Part shown: positions 5,919 to 12,061 of the stretch, piece after piece
How the letters are laid out: each line of letters begins with the position of its first letter
How positions within the stretch are numbered: the first letter of the stretch is position 1
Assembly (NCBI GenBank): GCA_958427895.1
Contig: CAUADW010000038.1
Location: 1-15,118, forward strand
Source: an uncultured Collinsella sp.
Lineage (GTDB): Bacteria; Actinomycetota; Coriobacteriia; Coriobacteriales; Coriobacteriaceae
DNA length: 15,118 nt
Reading direction: 5' to 3'
Translations under genes and position numbers: made by a program
The notes under the pieces: model-generated
Told to the model about the DNA's origin: nothing
Seen by the model: only the letters and a program-made list of their open reading frames with translations
Databases searched by the model: none

Positions 5919-7139
5919 ATGCATCTAGCCCGTCGTGCCTGGTGCCGAACATATCAGACGGTTTTTCGCATTGCATTGCCGATCCTGCCCTATACCGAGC
6001 CGCGCATTTTAGAGCATGCCGAGGATGTGCCCGCGGTGCTTCAAAAGCGCTCGATCCAGAAGGTCCTTATCGTGACGGATCCCGGCATTGCCCGTCTGGG
6101 GCTCACGGCGCCGCTCGAGACAGCGCTCGCGTCTAAGGGAATCGGCGTTGCGGTCTATGCCGAAACGCGTGCGAACCCCACGGTCTCAAACGTGGAGGAA
6201 GCGGCGTCCCTGTATCGAGAGAGTGCCTGCCGGGCCATTATCGGCTTTGGCGGTGGCTCGGCCATGGACTGTGCCAAGGGCGTGGGCGCACGCATTGCGC
6301 AGCCAAACAAGCCCATCAACAAGATGCGCGGCCTGCTGCGGATTCATCGTCGCCTGCCGCTGCTCATCGCCGTTCCCACTACCGCCGGTACGGGAAGCGA
6401 AGTCACGCTTGCGGCGGTAATTACCGATGACGAGACGCACTACAAATACCCCATTAACGACTTTGTGCTCATCCCGCGTTTTGCAGTCCACGACCCCGAG
6501 TTTACGTGCGGCTTGCCCGCTTCCATTACGGGGCAGACGGGCATGGACGCCCTGACGCATGCCGTTGAGGCCTTTATCGGGCGAAGCACCACGCCCTATA
6601 CGCGTAAGATGGCGCGACAGGCGGTGCAGCTTATCCACGACAATTTGCTCGAGGCCTATGAGCATGGTGACGACATGCGCGCTCGTCGCAATATGCTTTC
6701 GGCGGCGTATAAGGCGGGTGTTGCCTTTACGCGCTCCTATGTTGGATACGTTCATGCAATCGCACACAGCCTGGGCGGGCGTTACGGGATTCCGCACGGT
6801 TTGGCCAACGCGATCATCCTGCCGCACATGCTTCGCGCTTATGGTGACGCCGCCGCCCCCAAGCTTGCCGATCTTGCTCGCATGGCGGGCATTGCGCCGG
6901 CTACCGCGCAGGATAGTCTTGCGGCCGAGGCCTTTATCGATTGGGTCGACCGCGTGAACGAGGCCCTGGGAATCCCCAAATATGTCTCGGGCATTCGCCG
7001 CTCCGACATTCCGCAGATGGCGGCGCATGCCGATGCCGAGGCCAATCCGCTGTACCCCGTTCCGCTTTTGATGGACCGCTCGGAGCTCGAGCATATGTAC
7101 GAGGTCGTCGCGGGTGGTATGTTTGAGGACGAGAACTAG
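5919..7139 (+). CDS. Iron-containing alcohol dehydrogenase
   Basis: 406 residues, group III alcohol dehydrogenase. It interconverts an alcohol and an aldehyde or ketone with NAD(P)(H) in the cytoplasm; the substrate cannot be told from the sequence. Nucleotide-binding GFGGGSAMDCAKG is at 109-121 and TTAGTGSEVT at 154-163. The iron ligands by comparison with FucO are Asp210 and His214 (GMDALTHAVEAFIG), His279 (VHAIAHSLGG) and His293 (GIPHGLAN). The N-terminus carries about 20 basic or aromatic residues not usual for the family; AAGGAG 8 bases upstream nevertheless supports this ATG. The next gene starts 9 bases after the stop, so the two form an operon. Rex-like palindromes upstream suggest control by the NADH/NAD ratio. 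Confidence 0.93.
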   Translation: MHLARRAWCRTYQTVFRIALPILPYTEPRILEHAEDVPAVLQKRSIQKVLIVTDPGIARLGLTAPLETALASKGIGVAVYAETRANPTVSNVEEAASLYRESACRAIIGFGGGSAMDCAKGVGARIAQPNKPINKMRGLLRIHRRLPLLIAVPTTAGTGSEVTLAAVITDDETHYKYPINDFVLIPRFAVHDPEFTCGLPASITGQTGMDALTHAVEAFIGRSTTPYTRKMARQAVQLIHDNLLEAYEHGDDMRARRNMLSAAYKAGVAFTRSYVGYVHAIAHSLGGRYGIPHGLANAIILPHMLRAYGDAAAPKLADLARMAGIAPATAQDSLAAEAFIDWVDRVNEALGIPKYVSGIRRSDIPQMAAHADAEANPLYPVPLLMDRSELEHMYEVVAGGMFEDEN

Positions 7140-7148
7140 GAGGGTGCC

Positions 7149-8528
7149 ATGAACACCGAGGAAATTGCGCGCATCGTCGGCGATCAGCGCGCCTACTTTA
7201 AGACGCACGCCACGTTTGATGTCGATGCTCGACGTCGCGCGCTCGTGAGTTTACGCGATGCGGTGCGGGCTCACGAGGCCGATATCGCCCATGCGCTCAA
7301 GACCGATTTGGGGAAGTCGCATGACGAGGCCTATATGTGCGAGATTGGTACGTCGCTTTCCGAGATTCGACATCAGATCGCTCATGTGGCTCGATGGAGT
7401 CGTCCGCGCCTGCGTCCGTGCGACCTCGCTAACGCCGTGAGTGTGTGCAAGACGCAAGCCGTGCCCTATGGCGTCACGCTCATCATGGCACCGTGGAACT
7501 ACCCGTTTTTGTTGACGCTCGAGCCGCTCGCCGGCGCCCTTGCCGCGGGCAATACCGTGGTCATCAAGCCGAGTGCCTATGCTCCGGCATCGAGCACGGT
7601 GCTCAAGCAAATCTGCGAAGAGGCGTTTGACCCCCGTTTGGTGACGGTTGTCGAGGGCGGACGTGCCGAGAACGAGGCGCTGCTCGATGAGTGCTGGGAC
7701 AAGATCTTCTTTACCGGTAGCGTTCCGGTCGGCAAGCTCGTCATGGAGCGCGCGAGCAAAAACCTCACGCCTGTGACGCTTGAACTGGGTGGCAAGAGCC
7801 CCTGTATCGTGGATGCCTCCGCAAACTTGAAGGTGGCAGCACGCCGTATCGCCTTTGGTAAGTGGCTCAACGTGGGGCAGACCTGCGTGGCGCCCGACTA
7901 CCTGCTGGTCGATACGCGCGTGCACGACGAGCTGCTGGGCCTCATCAAGGAGGAAGTCCGCCGTATGTTTGGCGAGCATCCGCTCGACAACGAGGACTAC
8001 GGGCATATCGTCAACGCCAAGCATTTTGCGCGCGTGCGTGGGCTGATCGATCCCGATAAGGTTGTGCTTGGAGGTACCGCGCGCGAGACTTCGCTCAAGA
8101 TCGAGCCGACGATTTTGGATGGCGTGGCACCTGATGACGCCGTGATGCAGGAGGAGATTTTCGGCCCTATCTTGCCGGTGCTGACGTTTGAGAGCCTAGA
8201 CGAGGCCGAGACGTTTATTACGGATCGTCCGACGCCGCTGGCCCTGTATATCTTTAGCCAGGACCGCGAGGTCCAGCAGCGCTTTGTGCGCTATGTGCCC
8301 TTTGGCGGCGGCTGTGTCAACGACACGATCATGCACTTGGCTACGAGCCATATGGGCTTTGGCGGCATGGGCGCGAGCGGCATGGGGCAGTACCATGGCC
8401 GCGAAAGCTTCGATACGTTTAGCCACAAGAAGAGCATCGTGAACAAGGCAACCTGGCTGGACGTGCCATTCCGCTACGCTCCTTACGCAAGCTGGAAGCA
8501 CAAATTCGTGCGCATGTTTGTGCATTAG
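7149..8528 (+). CDS. Class 3-type aldehyde dehydrogenase
   Basis: 459 residues, the compact length of ALDH3-type enzymes. It oxidises aldehydes to acids with NAD(P). Landmarks: APWNYP with Asn117, AAGNTVVIKPS with Lys140, FFTGSVPVGK (187-196), Glu212 in LELGGKSPC, the catalytic Cys246 in NVGQTCVAPDYLL, and EEIFGPILPV near 335. The C-terminus has the FSHKKSIVNK segment typical of class 3. AGGAGGGT overlaps the stop of the upstream gene, so translation is likely coupled. Together with the alcohol dehydrogenase it could take an alcohol through aldehyde to acid or the reverse. It lacks a CoA-acylating domain, so it is not AdhE. A strong terminator follows. Confidence 0.94.
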   Translation: MNTEEIARIVGDQRAYFKTHATFDVDARRRALVSLRDAVRAHEADIAHALKTDLGKSHDEAYMCEIGTSLSEIRHQIAHVARWSRPRLRPCDLANAVSVCKTQAVPYGVTLIMAPWNYPFLLTLEPLAGALAAGNTVVIKPSAYAPASSTVLKQICEEAFDPRLVTVVEGGRAENEALLDECWDKIFFTGSVPVGKLVMERASKNLTPVTLELGGKSPCIVDASANLKVAARRIAFGKWLNVGQTCVAPDYLLVDTRVHDELLGLIKEEVRRMFGEHPLDNEDYGHIVNAKHFARVRGLIDPDKVVLGGTARETSLKIEPTILDGVAPDDAVMQEEIFGPILPVLTFESLDEAETFITDRPTPLALYIFSQDREVQQRFVRYVPFGGGCVNDTIMHLATSHMGFGGMGASGMGQYHGRESFDTFSHKKSIVNKATWLDVPFRYAPYASWKHKFVRMFVH

Positions 8529-8536
8529 AAAAGGGC

Positions 8537-8575
8537 GCAGGTAATACGAACAAGTGTTCCTATTACCTGCATTTT
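8537..8575 (+). terminator. Intrinsic terminator of the dehydrogenase operon
   Basis: GCAGGTAATA (8537-8546) pairs with TATTACCTGC (8561-8570), GAAC and GTTC close the loop around AAGT, and ATTTT follows. It starts 8 bases after the stop codon. Confidence 0.85.
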
Positions 8576-8612
8576 GCGTTAGACTACTGTTATGGAGCAC
8601 GGATGGGCCAAC

Positions 8613-8627
8613 TCCCTTTAGAAGGGA
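8613..8627 (+). promoter_or_regulatory. Hairpin that masks the ribosome-binding site of the small peptide gene
   Basis: TCCCTT (8613-8618) pairs with AAGGGA (8622-8627), the ribosome-binding site of the peptide gene at 8634. Its first three bases also belong to the long-range pairing with 8769-8777, so the two folds compete. Confidence 0.5.
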
Positions 8628-8633
8628 TTTGGT

Positions 8634-8717
8634 ATGAACGTAAGCGATGTTATTTCGTTATTAGCGTTGTTGATCGCGGCTATCGAACTCGGCCTATTTA
8701 TCGGCCGAATGAAATAG
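8634..8717 (+). CDS. 27-residue membrane peptide, probable type I toxin
   Basis: The frame reads MNVSDVISLLALLIAAIELG, then LFIGRMK and a stop. Residues 5-24 are a single hydrophobic stretch fit to span a membrane, followed by a short basic end (GRMK). AAGGGA precedes the ATG by 6 bases. Size and shape match small hydrophobic toxins of type I toxin-antitoxin systems (Fst, TxpA and holin-like toxin types), which depolarise the membrane when overproduced; I cannot assign it to one family. Support for its being real comes from context: the leader and 3' region are complementary, its ribosome-binding site is in a hairpin, and a minus-strand promoter and terminator point to an antisense RNA overlapping its 3' end. 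It could instead be a harmless regulatory small membrane protein. Confidence 0.6.
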   Translation: MNVSDVISLLALLIAAIELGLFIGRMK

Positions 8718-8805
8718 CCGCCCCCGCGTAAGCGAAGACGGCCACTTCTCACGATGAAAACGTGTATCGGAGTTGGCAAGACCCGCGGCAACGGGTGCCA
8801 TCCGT
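8705..8805 (-). ncRNA. Putative antisense RNA (antitoxin) over the toxin mRNA 3' end
   Basis: A candidate minus-strand promoter at 8812-8840 would start RNA near 8805. A minus-strand hairpin with a U-rich tail at 8717-8742 would end it near 8705. The RNA of about 100 bases is complementary to the 3' part of the peptide mRNA, including both segments that pair with the mRNA leader. Ends are estimates. Confidence 0.4.
8717..8742 (-). terminator. Minus-strand terminator hairpin
   Basis: In minus-strand RNA GCCGUCUUCGC (from 8742 down) pairs with GCGGGGGCGGC over 11 bp with three G-U pairs and loop UUAC, followed by UAUUUCAUU. In plus-strand RNA the same three positions are A-C mismatches, so the fold is tuned to minus-strand transcription. 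Confidence 0.5.
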
Positions 8806-8811
8806 GTTCCT

Positions 8812-8840
8812 ATCTTATCTGCAAGCGTTCTGTCGCGCAA
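8812..8840 (-). promoter_or_regulatory. Candidate antisense promoter
   Basis: On the minus strand TTGCGC (8835-8840) and TAAGAT (8812-8817) are spaced 17 bases apart. A 9-base direct repeat GCAAGCGTT (8821-8829, 8837-8845) overlaps it. Both boxes are four-of-six-type matches, so this is only a candidate. Confidence 0.4.
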
Positions 8841-8845
8841 GCGTT

Positions 8846-8953
8846 GAGGCAAACGATTGAAGGACGCAGACAGGATGTATTTGTGTCCGCACGGGCTCGT
8901 AAACTTCTCAGTAAGGTTAAGCGCCGGTTTATCCGGCCGTTAGGGGAGTTGCC
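8846..8953 (+). other. Leader region of the HIRAN gene
   Basis: Non-coding stretch before the HIRAN gene. It holds a small hairpin GCCGG (8923-8927) with CCGGC (8933-8937) and the ribosome-binding site GGGGAG before the ATG at 8954. I see no confident promoter. Confidence 0.35.
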
Positions 8954-9280
8954 ATGTACGAGCCTTCACGTGTTCTTCTGTCGTTTCACATCGCAGGATT
9001 TCAATATGCCGACGGCGCTTTGGTCCTAGGAGATCTAAAAGTGGGCGATAAGTTGACGCTGTGTGCCGAGCGCGATAATCCCCATGACCCCGAGGCGGTT
9101 GCGATCTATTACGGCAACACCAAGCTTGGCTATGTTCTGGGAAACGAGGTCGGCCCGCTGTCCTTGATGATGTATTACGGCCATGAGGACGTATTTGAGG
9201 TTCGCGTGCAACAGGTTGCTCCCGAGCGCAGCCCGTGGCATCAGGTGCGCGTTGGGCTCTATGTGGCGGATGCTCGCTAG
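8954..9280 (+). CDS. Stand-alone HIRAN domain protein
   Basis: 108 residues, almost all one HIRAN domain. FHIAGFQYADG (11-21) is the first strand, LKVGDKLTLCAERDNPHDP (28-46) leads into the signature DNPHDPEAVAI (41-51), and KLGYVLGNEVG (57-67) follows. HIRAN domains, first seen at the N-terminus of HIP116/Rad5 helicases, bind single-stranded DNA ends; bacterial stand-alone copies are often near phage or repair genes, and their job is mostly unknown. GGGGAG lies upstream at the right spacing. The next small gene starts 18 bases after the stop, so the two may be co-transcribed. It has no helicase or nuclease partner adjacent, although a DUF2130 protein lies about 1 kb downstream. Confidence 0.88.
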   Translation: MYEPSRVLLSFHIAGFQYADGALVLGDLKVGDKLTLCAERDNPHDPEAVAIYYGNTKLGYVLGNEVGPLSLMMYYGHEDVFEVRVQQVAPERSPWHQVRVGLYVADAR

Positions 9281-9298
9281 TCGGCAATGGAGGCGGCC

Positions 9299-9478
9299 AT
9301 GTTTGATGACGACGACCTGTTCGATCTGACAGATGATCCGTTTGAGTGGGATATGCTACTCGATGACGATGAGTTGGAGCAGGATCGTAGGAAACGGCAG
9401 GGCAAGAAAACTCAGGGTGACGCTTCGAAAAAGCAAGACAAACGCCGTCGAGGTCTGTTCGGCGGGCTCTTTGGCTAA
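9299..9478 (+). CDS. Small charged protein of unknown function
   Basis: 59 residues. The first half is very acidic (MFDDDDLFDLTDDPFEWDML, then LDDDELEQD), the second half very basic (RRKRQGKK, KKQDKRRR), and it ends in GLFGGLFG. I do not recognise a family. The frame also has an ATG at 9287, but GGAGG at 9289-9293 sits 5 bases before the ATG at 9299, which decides the start. Spacing to the HIRAN gene suggests one transcript. The charge split suggests a disordered protein that could contact nucleic acid or a basic partner; this is a guess. The Phe/Gly tail might be a short docking motif. Confidence 0.65.
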   Translation: MFDDDDLFDLTDDPFEWDMLLDDDELEQDRRKRQGKKTQGDASKKQDKRRRGLFGGLFG

Positions 9479-9498
9479 CCGACGCGCCAGAGCGTCTG

Positions 9499-9504
9499 TA
9501 TACT
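9499..9504 (+). promoter_or_regulatory. Candidate -10 box for the phosphoesterase gene
   Basis: TATACT matches the -10 consensus at five of six bases. GACGC (9481-9485) and GCGTC (9492-9496) form a small inverted repeat just upstream. No good -35 is visible at the right spacing. Confidence 0.3.
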
Positions 9505-9544
9505 AGGCACGTGTTAGACGCGTTGCGAAATGAGGACACAGACG

Positions 9545-10090
9545 ATGATGTGGTTTACCGCCGACCTGCACCTGGGCGATACGAATATCTTGCACGACAT
9601 GGATCGGCCGTTTGATTCGGTCGAGGAGATGAACCGCAAGGTCATCGATGCCATCAATGAGTGCGTGGCTGCGGATGACCGTCTCTACATCCTGGGAGAC
9701 TTTACCTATCGTTTGCCCCTGGCGGAGGCGGTGCGCCTGCGCGAGCGTATCGAATGCAAGAATGTGACGCTCATCCGCGGTAACCATGACGGCGACTGGG
9801 AAGATTCCGACGCACCGCAGATTTGGGAAGACGTGCGTGATTACCTGGAGATTGCTCCCGGCTATGCCAAGGGCCATCGCCTGGTTTTGAGCCATTACCC
9901 CATGCTCAGCTGGAATGGCAAGGCGCGTGGTGCCATCATGCTGCATGGGCATATTCACAGCAGGGGAGACCGCACCAACGCACGCAACCGCGATCGCGAG
10001 CGCCCTATCTTTCGCTACGATGTCGGTCTCGATGCCAACGAGTACAAGCCCGTAAGCCGGGATCAAATCCTGGGCTTCTTTGGACTGTAA
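9545..10090 (+). CDS. Calcineurin-like metallophosphoesterase
   Basis: 181 residues from the chosen start. The five metal-binding motifs are in order: TADLHLG (Asp7, His9), GDF (Asp52), GNHD (Asn80, His81), SHYP (His117) and HGHIH (His136, His138). These bind two metals and hydrolyse phosphoesters; the small size and short loops fit the YfcE-like or phage-type group, and the substrate is unknown. The frame can start at 9530, but no ribosome-binding site precedes that ATG, while TGAGGA (9531-9536) is 8 bases before the ATG at 9545. It is apparently monocistronic, with a terminator after it. A role in nucleotide or RNA turnover is possible but not shown. Confidence 0.92.
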   Translation: MMWFTADLHLGDTNILHDMDRPFDSVEEMNRKVIDAINECVAADDRLYILGDFTYRLPLAEAVRLRERIECKNVTLIRGNHDGDWEDSDAPQIWEDVRDYLEIAPGYAKGHRLVLSHYPMLSWNGKARGAIMLHGHIHSRGDRTNARNRDRERPIFRYDVGLDANEYKPVSRDQILGFFGL

Positions 10091-10095
10091 TGCTC

Positions 10096-10134
10096 GAACC
10101 ACCACAAAGGGGACAGGCACCTTTGTGGTGGTTC
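10096..10134. repeat. Perfect 15-bp hairpin with GGGGACAGGCACC core
   Basis: GAACCACCACAAAGG (10096-10110) is the exact reverse complement of 10120-10134; the loop is GGACAGGCA. The loop region reads GGGGACAGGCACC, a core I recall from dispersed REP-like palindromes in several bacterial phyla. It sits between the phosphoesterase stop and its terminator. Confidence 0.6.
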
Positions 10135-10135
10135 T

Positions 10136-10170
10136 GGCGCCGTTGCCATTCTGGCGGCGGCGCCTTTTTT
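10136..10170 (+). terminator. Intrinsic terminator of the phosphoesterase gene
   Basis: GGCGCCG (10136-10142) pairs with CGGCGCC (10158-10164), GCC and GGC pair inside, and TTTTTT (10165-10170) follows. This is a textbook rho-independent terminator. Confidence 0.88.
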
Positions 10171-10228
10171 GTCCGCGTGGCGCGGTAGAGTGTAAGCGAT
10201 TGAAATTTGCGTCCATCGAGGAGCTGCT

Positions 10229-11986
10229 ATGAACGAGATCAAGTGCCCGCATTGCGGCGAAGTCTTTAAGGTCGATGCGTCCGGCTATGCGGATATCGTC
10301 AAGCAAGTGCGCGATGCCGAGTTTTCGCGCGACCTGGATGAGCGTGTGAAGGCAGTCCAGCGCGAGGGCGAGCAGGCGCTGGAGCTTGAGCGCTCGCGTT
10401 CGTCGGCTGCCTTGCAAGAGGCAGAGTCTCAGCGCAACGCTCAGCTTGTCGAGCAGAAGAACGCTGCAGCTCAGCAGCTGGCGCAAGAAGTCGCCAAGCG
10501 CGATGCCGAGCTTGCCGAGCTGCGCGCCAAGCTTGAGGGCGCTGCCGCAGAGCGTGAGAGCGCAAGCCAGCGCGCGGCGGTTGAGGCCCGTGCCGACGCT
10601 CAAAAGGAGAATGCCGAGCTTCAGCGCGAGATCGACAATTTGCGTGCGCAGCTGGGACGCAAGGATGACGAAGCCAAGCTTGCCGAGGCTTCGGCGCGCA
10701 ATGCTGCTCAAAACGATTTAGCTGCACGTGATGCCCAGATTGCCGAGCTGCAGGCCAGGCTTGCCGCGGCGGACAAGGCCCAGGAGATGGCGCTTGCCGC
10801 TGCCGCGGCAGAGTCGCAGCGTGAGCTTGATGCCGCTCGCGGCGAGGCCGAGCGCGCGCTTGCTGACTACCGCGCGAAGGTACAAGAGAAGTTTTCCGCC
10901 GCAAGGGCTCAGTCTGAGCAGGAGGCCGAGGGCCTGCGCGCGCAGCTGCGCGAACAGGAGCTGACGGCCAAAATGAACCTATCGGAGGCGGTCGCTGCGG
11001 CGGAACGAGAGCGCGATGAGGCACGTGCCAAGCTCGCGAGCGAGCTGGCGTTGCGCGATTCTCGCGAGGAACAGGCCAAGGCGGCGCATGAGCTCGAGCT
11101 TGCGCAGGCCAAGCGCGCGAGCGATGACCTGATTCGCTATAAGGATGAAGAGATTGAGCGCCTTAAGGACATGAAGGTCCGCCTGTCCACCAAGATGGTG
11201 GGCGAGTCGCTCGAGCAGCACTGCGAGACCGAGTTTAACCGTCTGCGTATGACGGCGTTTCCTAACGCGTACTTCGAGAAAGATAACGATGCGTCCGAGG
11301 GTACCAAGGGCGACTTTATCTTCCGCGAGTGCGACGCGAGCGGCAACGAGGTCATTTCGATTATGTTCGAGATGAAAAACGAGAACGACGAGACTGCGAC
11401 CAAGCACAAGAACGAGGACTTCTTTAAGAAGCTCGACCACGATCGCCGCCAGAAGGGCTGCGAGTATGCGGTGCTCTGCACTCTGCTGGAGCCCGAGAGC
11501 GAGCTCTATAACGCAGGGATAGTCGACGTGAGCTATCGCTATGAGAAGATGTACGTGATCCGTCCGCAGTTCTTTATTCCCATGATCACGCTGCTGCGCA
11601 ACGCCGCCATGGGTTCGCTGCGCTATAAGCAGGAGCTGGCGGAGTACAAACAGCAGAATATCGACGTCACGAACTTCGAAGCCAAGATGGAGAAGTTCAA
11701 AGACGGCTTCTCGCGCAACTACAACTTGGCGAGCAAGCAGTTCGAGTCGGCGATCAAGGAGATTGATGCTGCCATTAAGCAGCTCGAGAAGACCAAGGAT
11801 GATCTGCGTCGCAGTACCGAGAATCTGCGTCTGGCCCACAACAAGGCCGATGAGCTTACCATTCGCAAGCTCACGTGGGGCAACAAGACCATGAAGGCGG
11901 CGTTTGACGAGGCGCGCGGGGCTGCGACGGAGACAAACGATGAGCCCGCCGAGGCGGATTCATATGAGGTCGAGGATGCCGAGTAA
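10229..11986 (+). CDS. DUF2130 protein: coiled coil plus nuclease-like domain
   Basis: 585 residues. An N-terminal CPHCG (6-10) is half a zinc knuckle. Residues 30-315 are almost pure Ala/Glu/Arg/Gln coiled coil. The DUF2130-type globular core (about 315-465) contains KGDFIFRE, MFEMKNEND and DHDRRQKGCEYAVL; Asp362, Glu381 and Lys383 fit the D-Xn-ExK pattern of PD-(D/E)XK nucleases. A second coiled coil (about 485-545) and an acidic tail follow. The function of the family is not established; a DNA-binding or cleaving role is an inference from the motif. GAGGAG precedes the ATG. It is probably transcribed alone, between a terminator upstream and a bidirectional hairpin downstream. The CxxC has no visible partner, so zinc binding would need a second chain. 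Confidence 0.85.
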   Translation: MNEIKCPHCGEVFKVDASGYADIVKQVRDAEFSRDLDERVKAVQREGEQALELERSRSSAALQEAESQRNAQLVEQKNAAAQQLAQEVAKRDAELAELRAKLEGAAAERESASQRAAVEARADAQKENAELQREIDNLRAQLGRKDDEAKLAEASARNAAQNDLAARDAQIAELQARLAAADKAQEMALAAAAAESQRELDAARGEAERALADYRAKVQEKFSAARAQSEQEAEGLRAQLREQELTAKMNLSEAVAAAERERDEARAKLASELALRDSREEQAKAAHELELAQAKRASDDLIRYKDEEIERLKDMKVRLSTKMVGESLEQHCETEFNRLRMTAFPNAYFEKDNDASEGTKGDFIFRECDASGNEVISIMFEMKNENDETATKHKNEDFFKKLDHDRRQKGCEYAVLCTLLEPESELYNAGIVDVSYRYEKMYVIRPQFFIPMITLLRNAAMGSLRYKQELAEYKQQNIDVTNFEAKMEKFKDGFSRNYNLASKQFESAIKEIDAAIKQLEKTKDDLRRSTENLRLAHNKADELTIRKLTWGNKTMKAAFDEARGAATETNDEPAEADSYEVEDAE

Positions 11987-12004
11987 GGCATAGCATATCG
12001 CGCA

Positions 12005-12045
12005 AAAAGTGGGGCCGCTGGCGATGTTGCCAGCGGCCCCGTTTC
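12005..12045. terminator. Bidirectional terminator between convergent genes
   Basis: GGGGCCGCTGGC (12011-12022) pairs with GCCAGCGGCCCC (12029-12040). The plus strand continues GTTTCGTT and the minus strand ACTTTTTG, so it can end both the DUF2130 gene and the helicase gene. Confidence 0.85.
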
Positions 12046-12061
12046 GTTCCAGTATGGTCGG

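Larger units (their letters stand above)
8594..8810 (+). ncRNA. Long-range RNA fold around the 27-residue peptide gene
   Basis: GGAGCACGGATGG (8594-8606) pairs with 8798-8810 over 13 bp including one G-U. The directly adjacent GCCAACTCC (8607-8615) pairs perfectly with GGAGTTGGC (8769-8777). The bases between the two right-hand segments form their own hairpin, ACCCG (8781-8785) with CGGGT (8792-8796). The result is a three-way junction joining the 5' leader and 3' end of the peptide mRNA, like the closed form of hok-type toxin mRNAs. The single wobble pairs only in plus-strand RNA. Confidence 0.55.

Noticed and set aside
8754..9029. 91-codon open frame on the plus strand
   Set aside because: It overlaps the start of the HIRAN gene in another frame, has no ribosome-binding site, and lies over the structured RNA and antisense promoter region.
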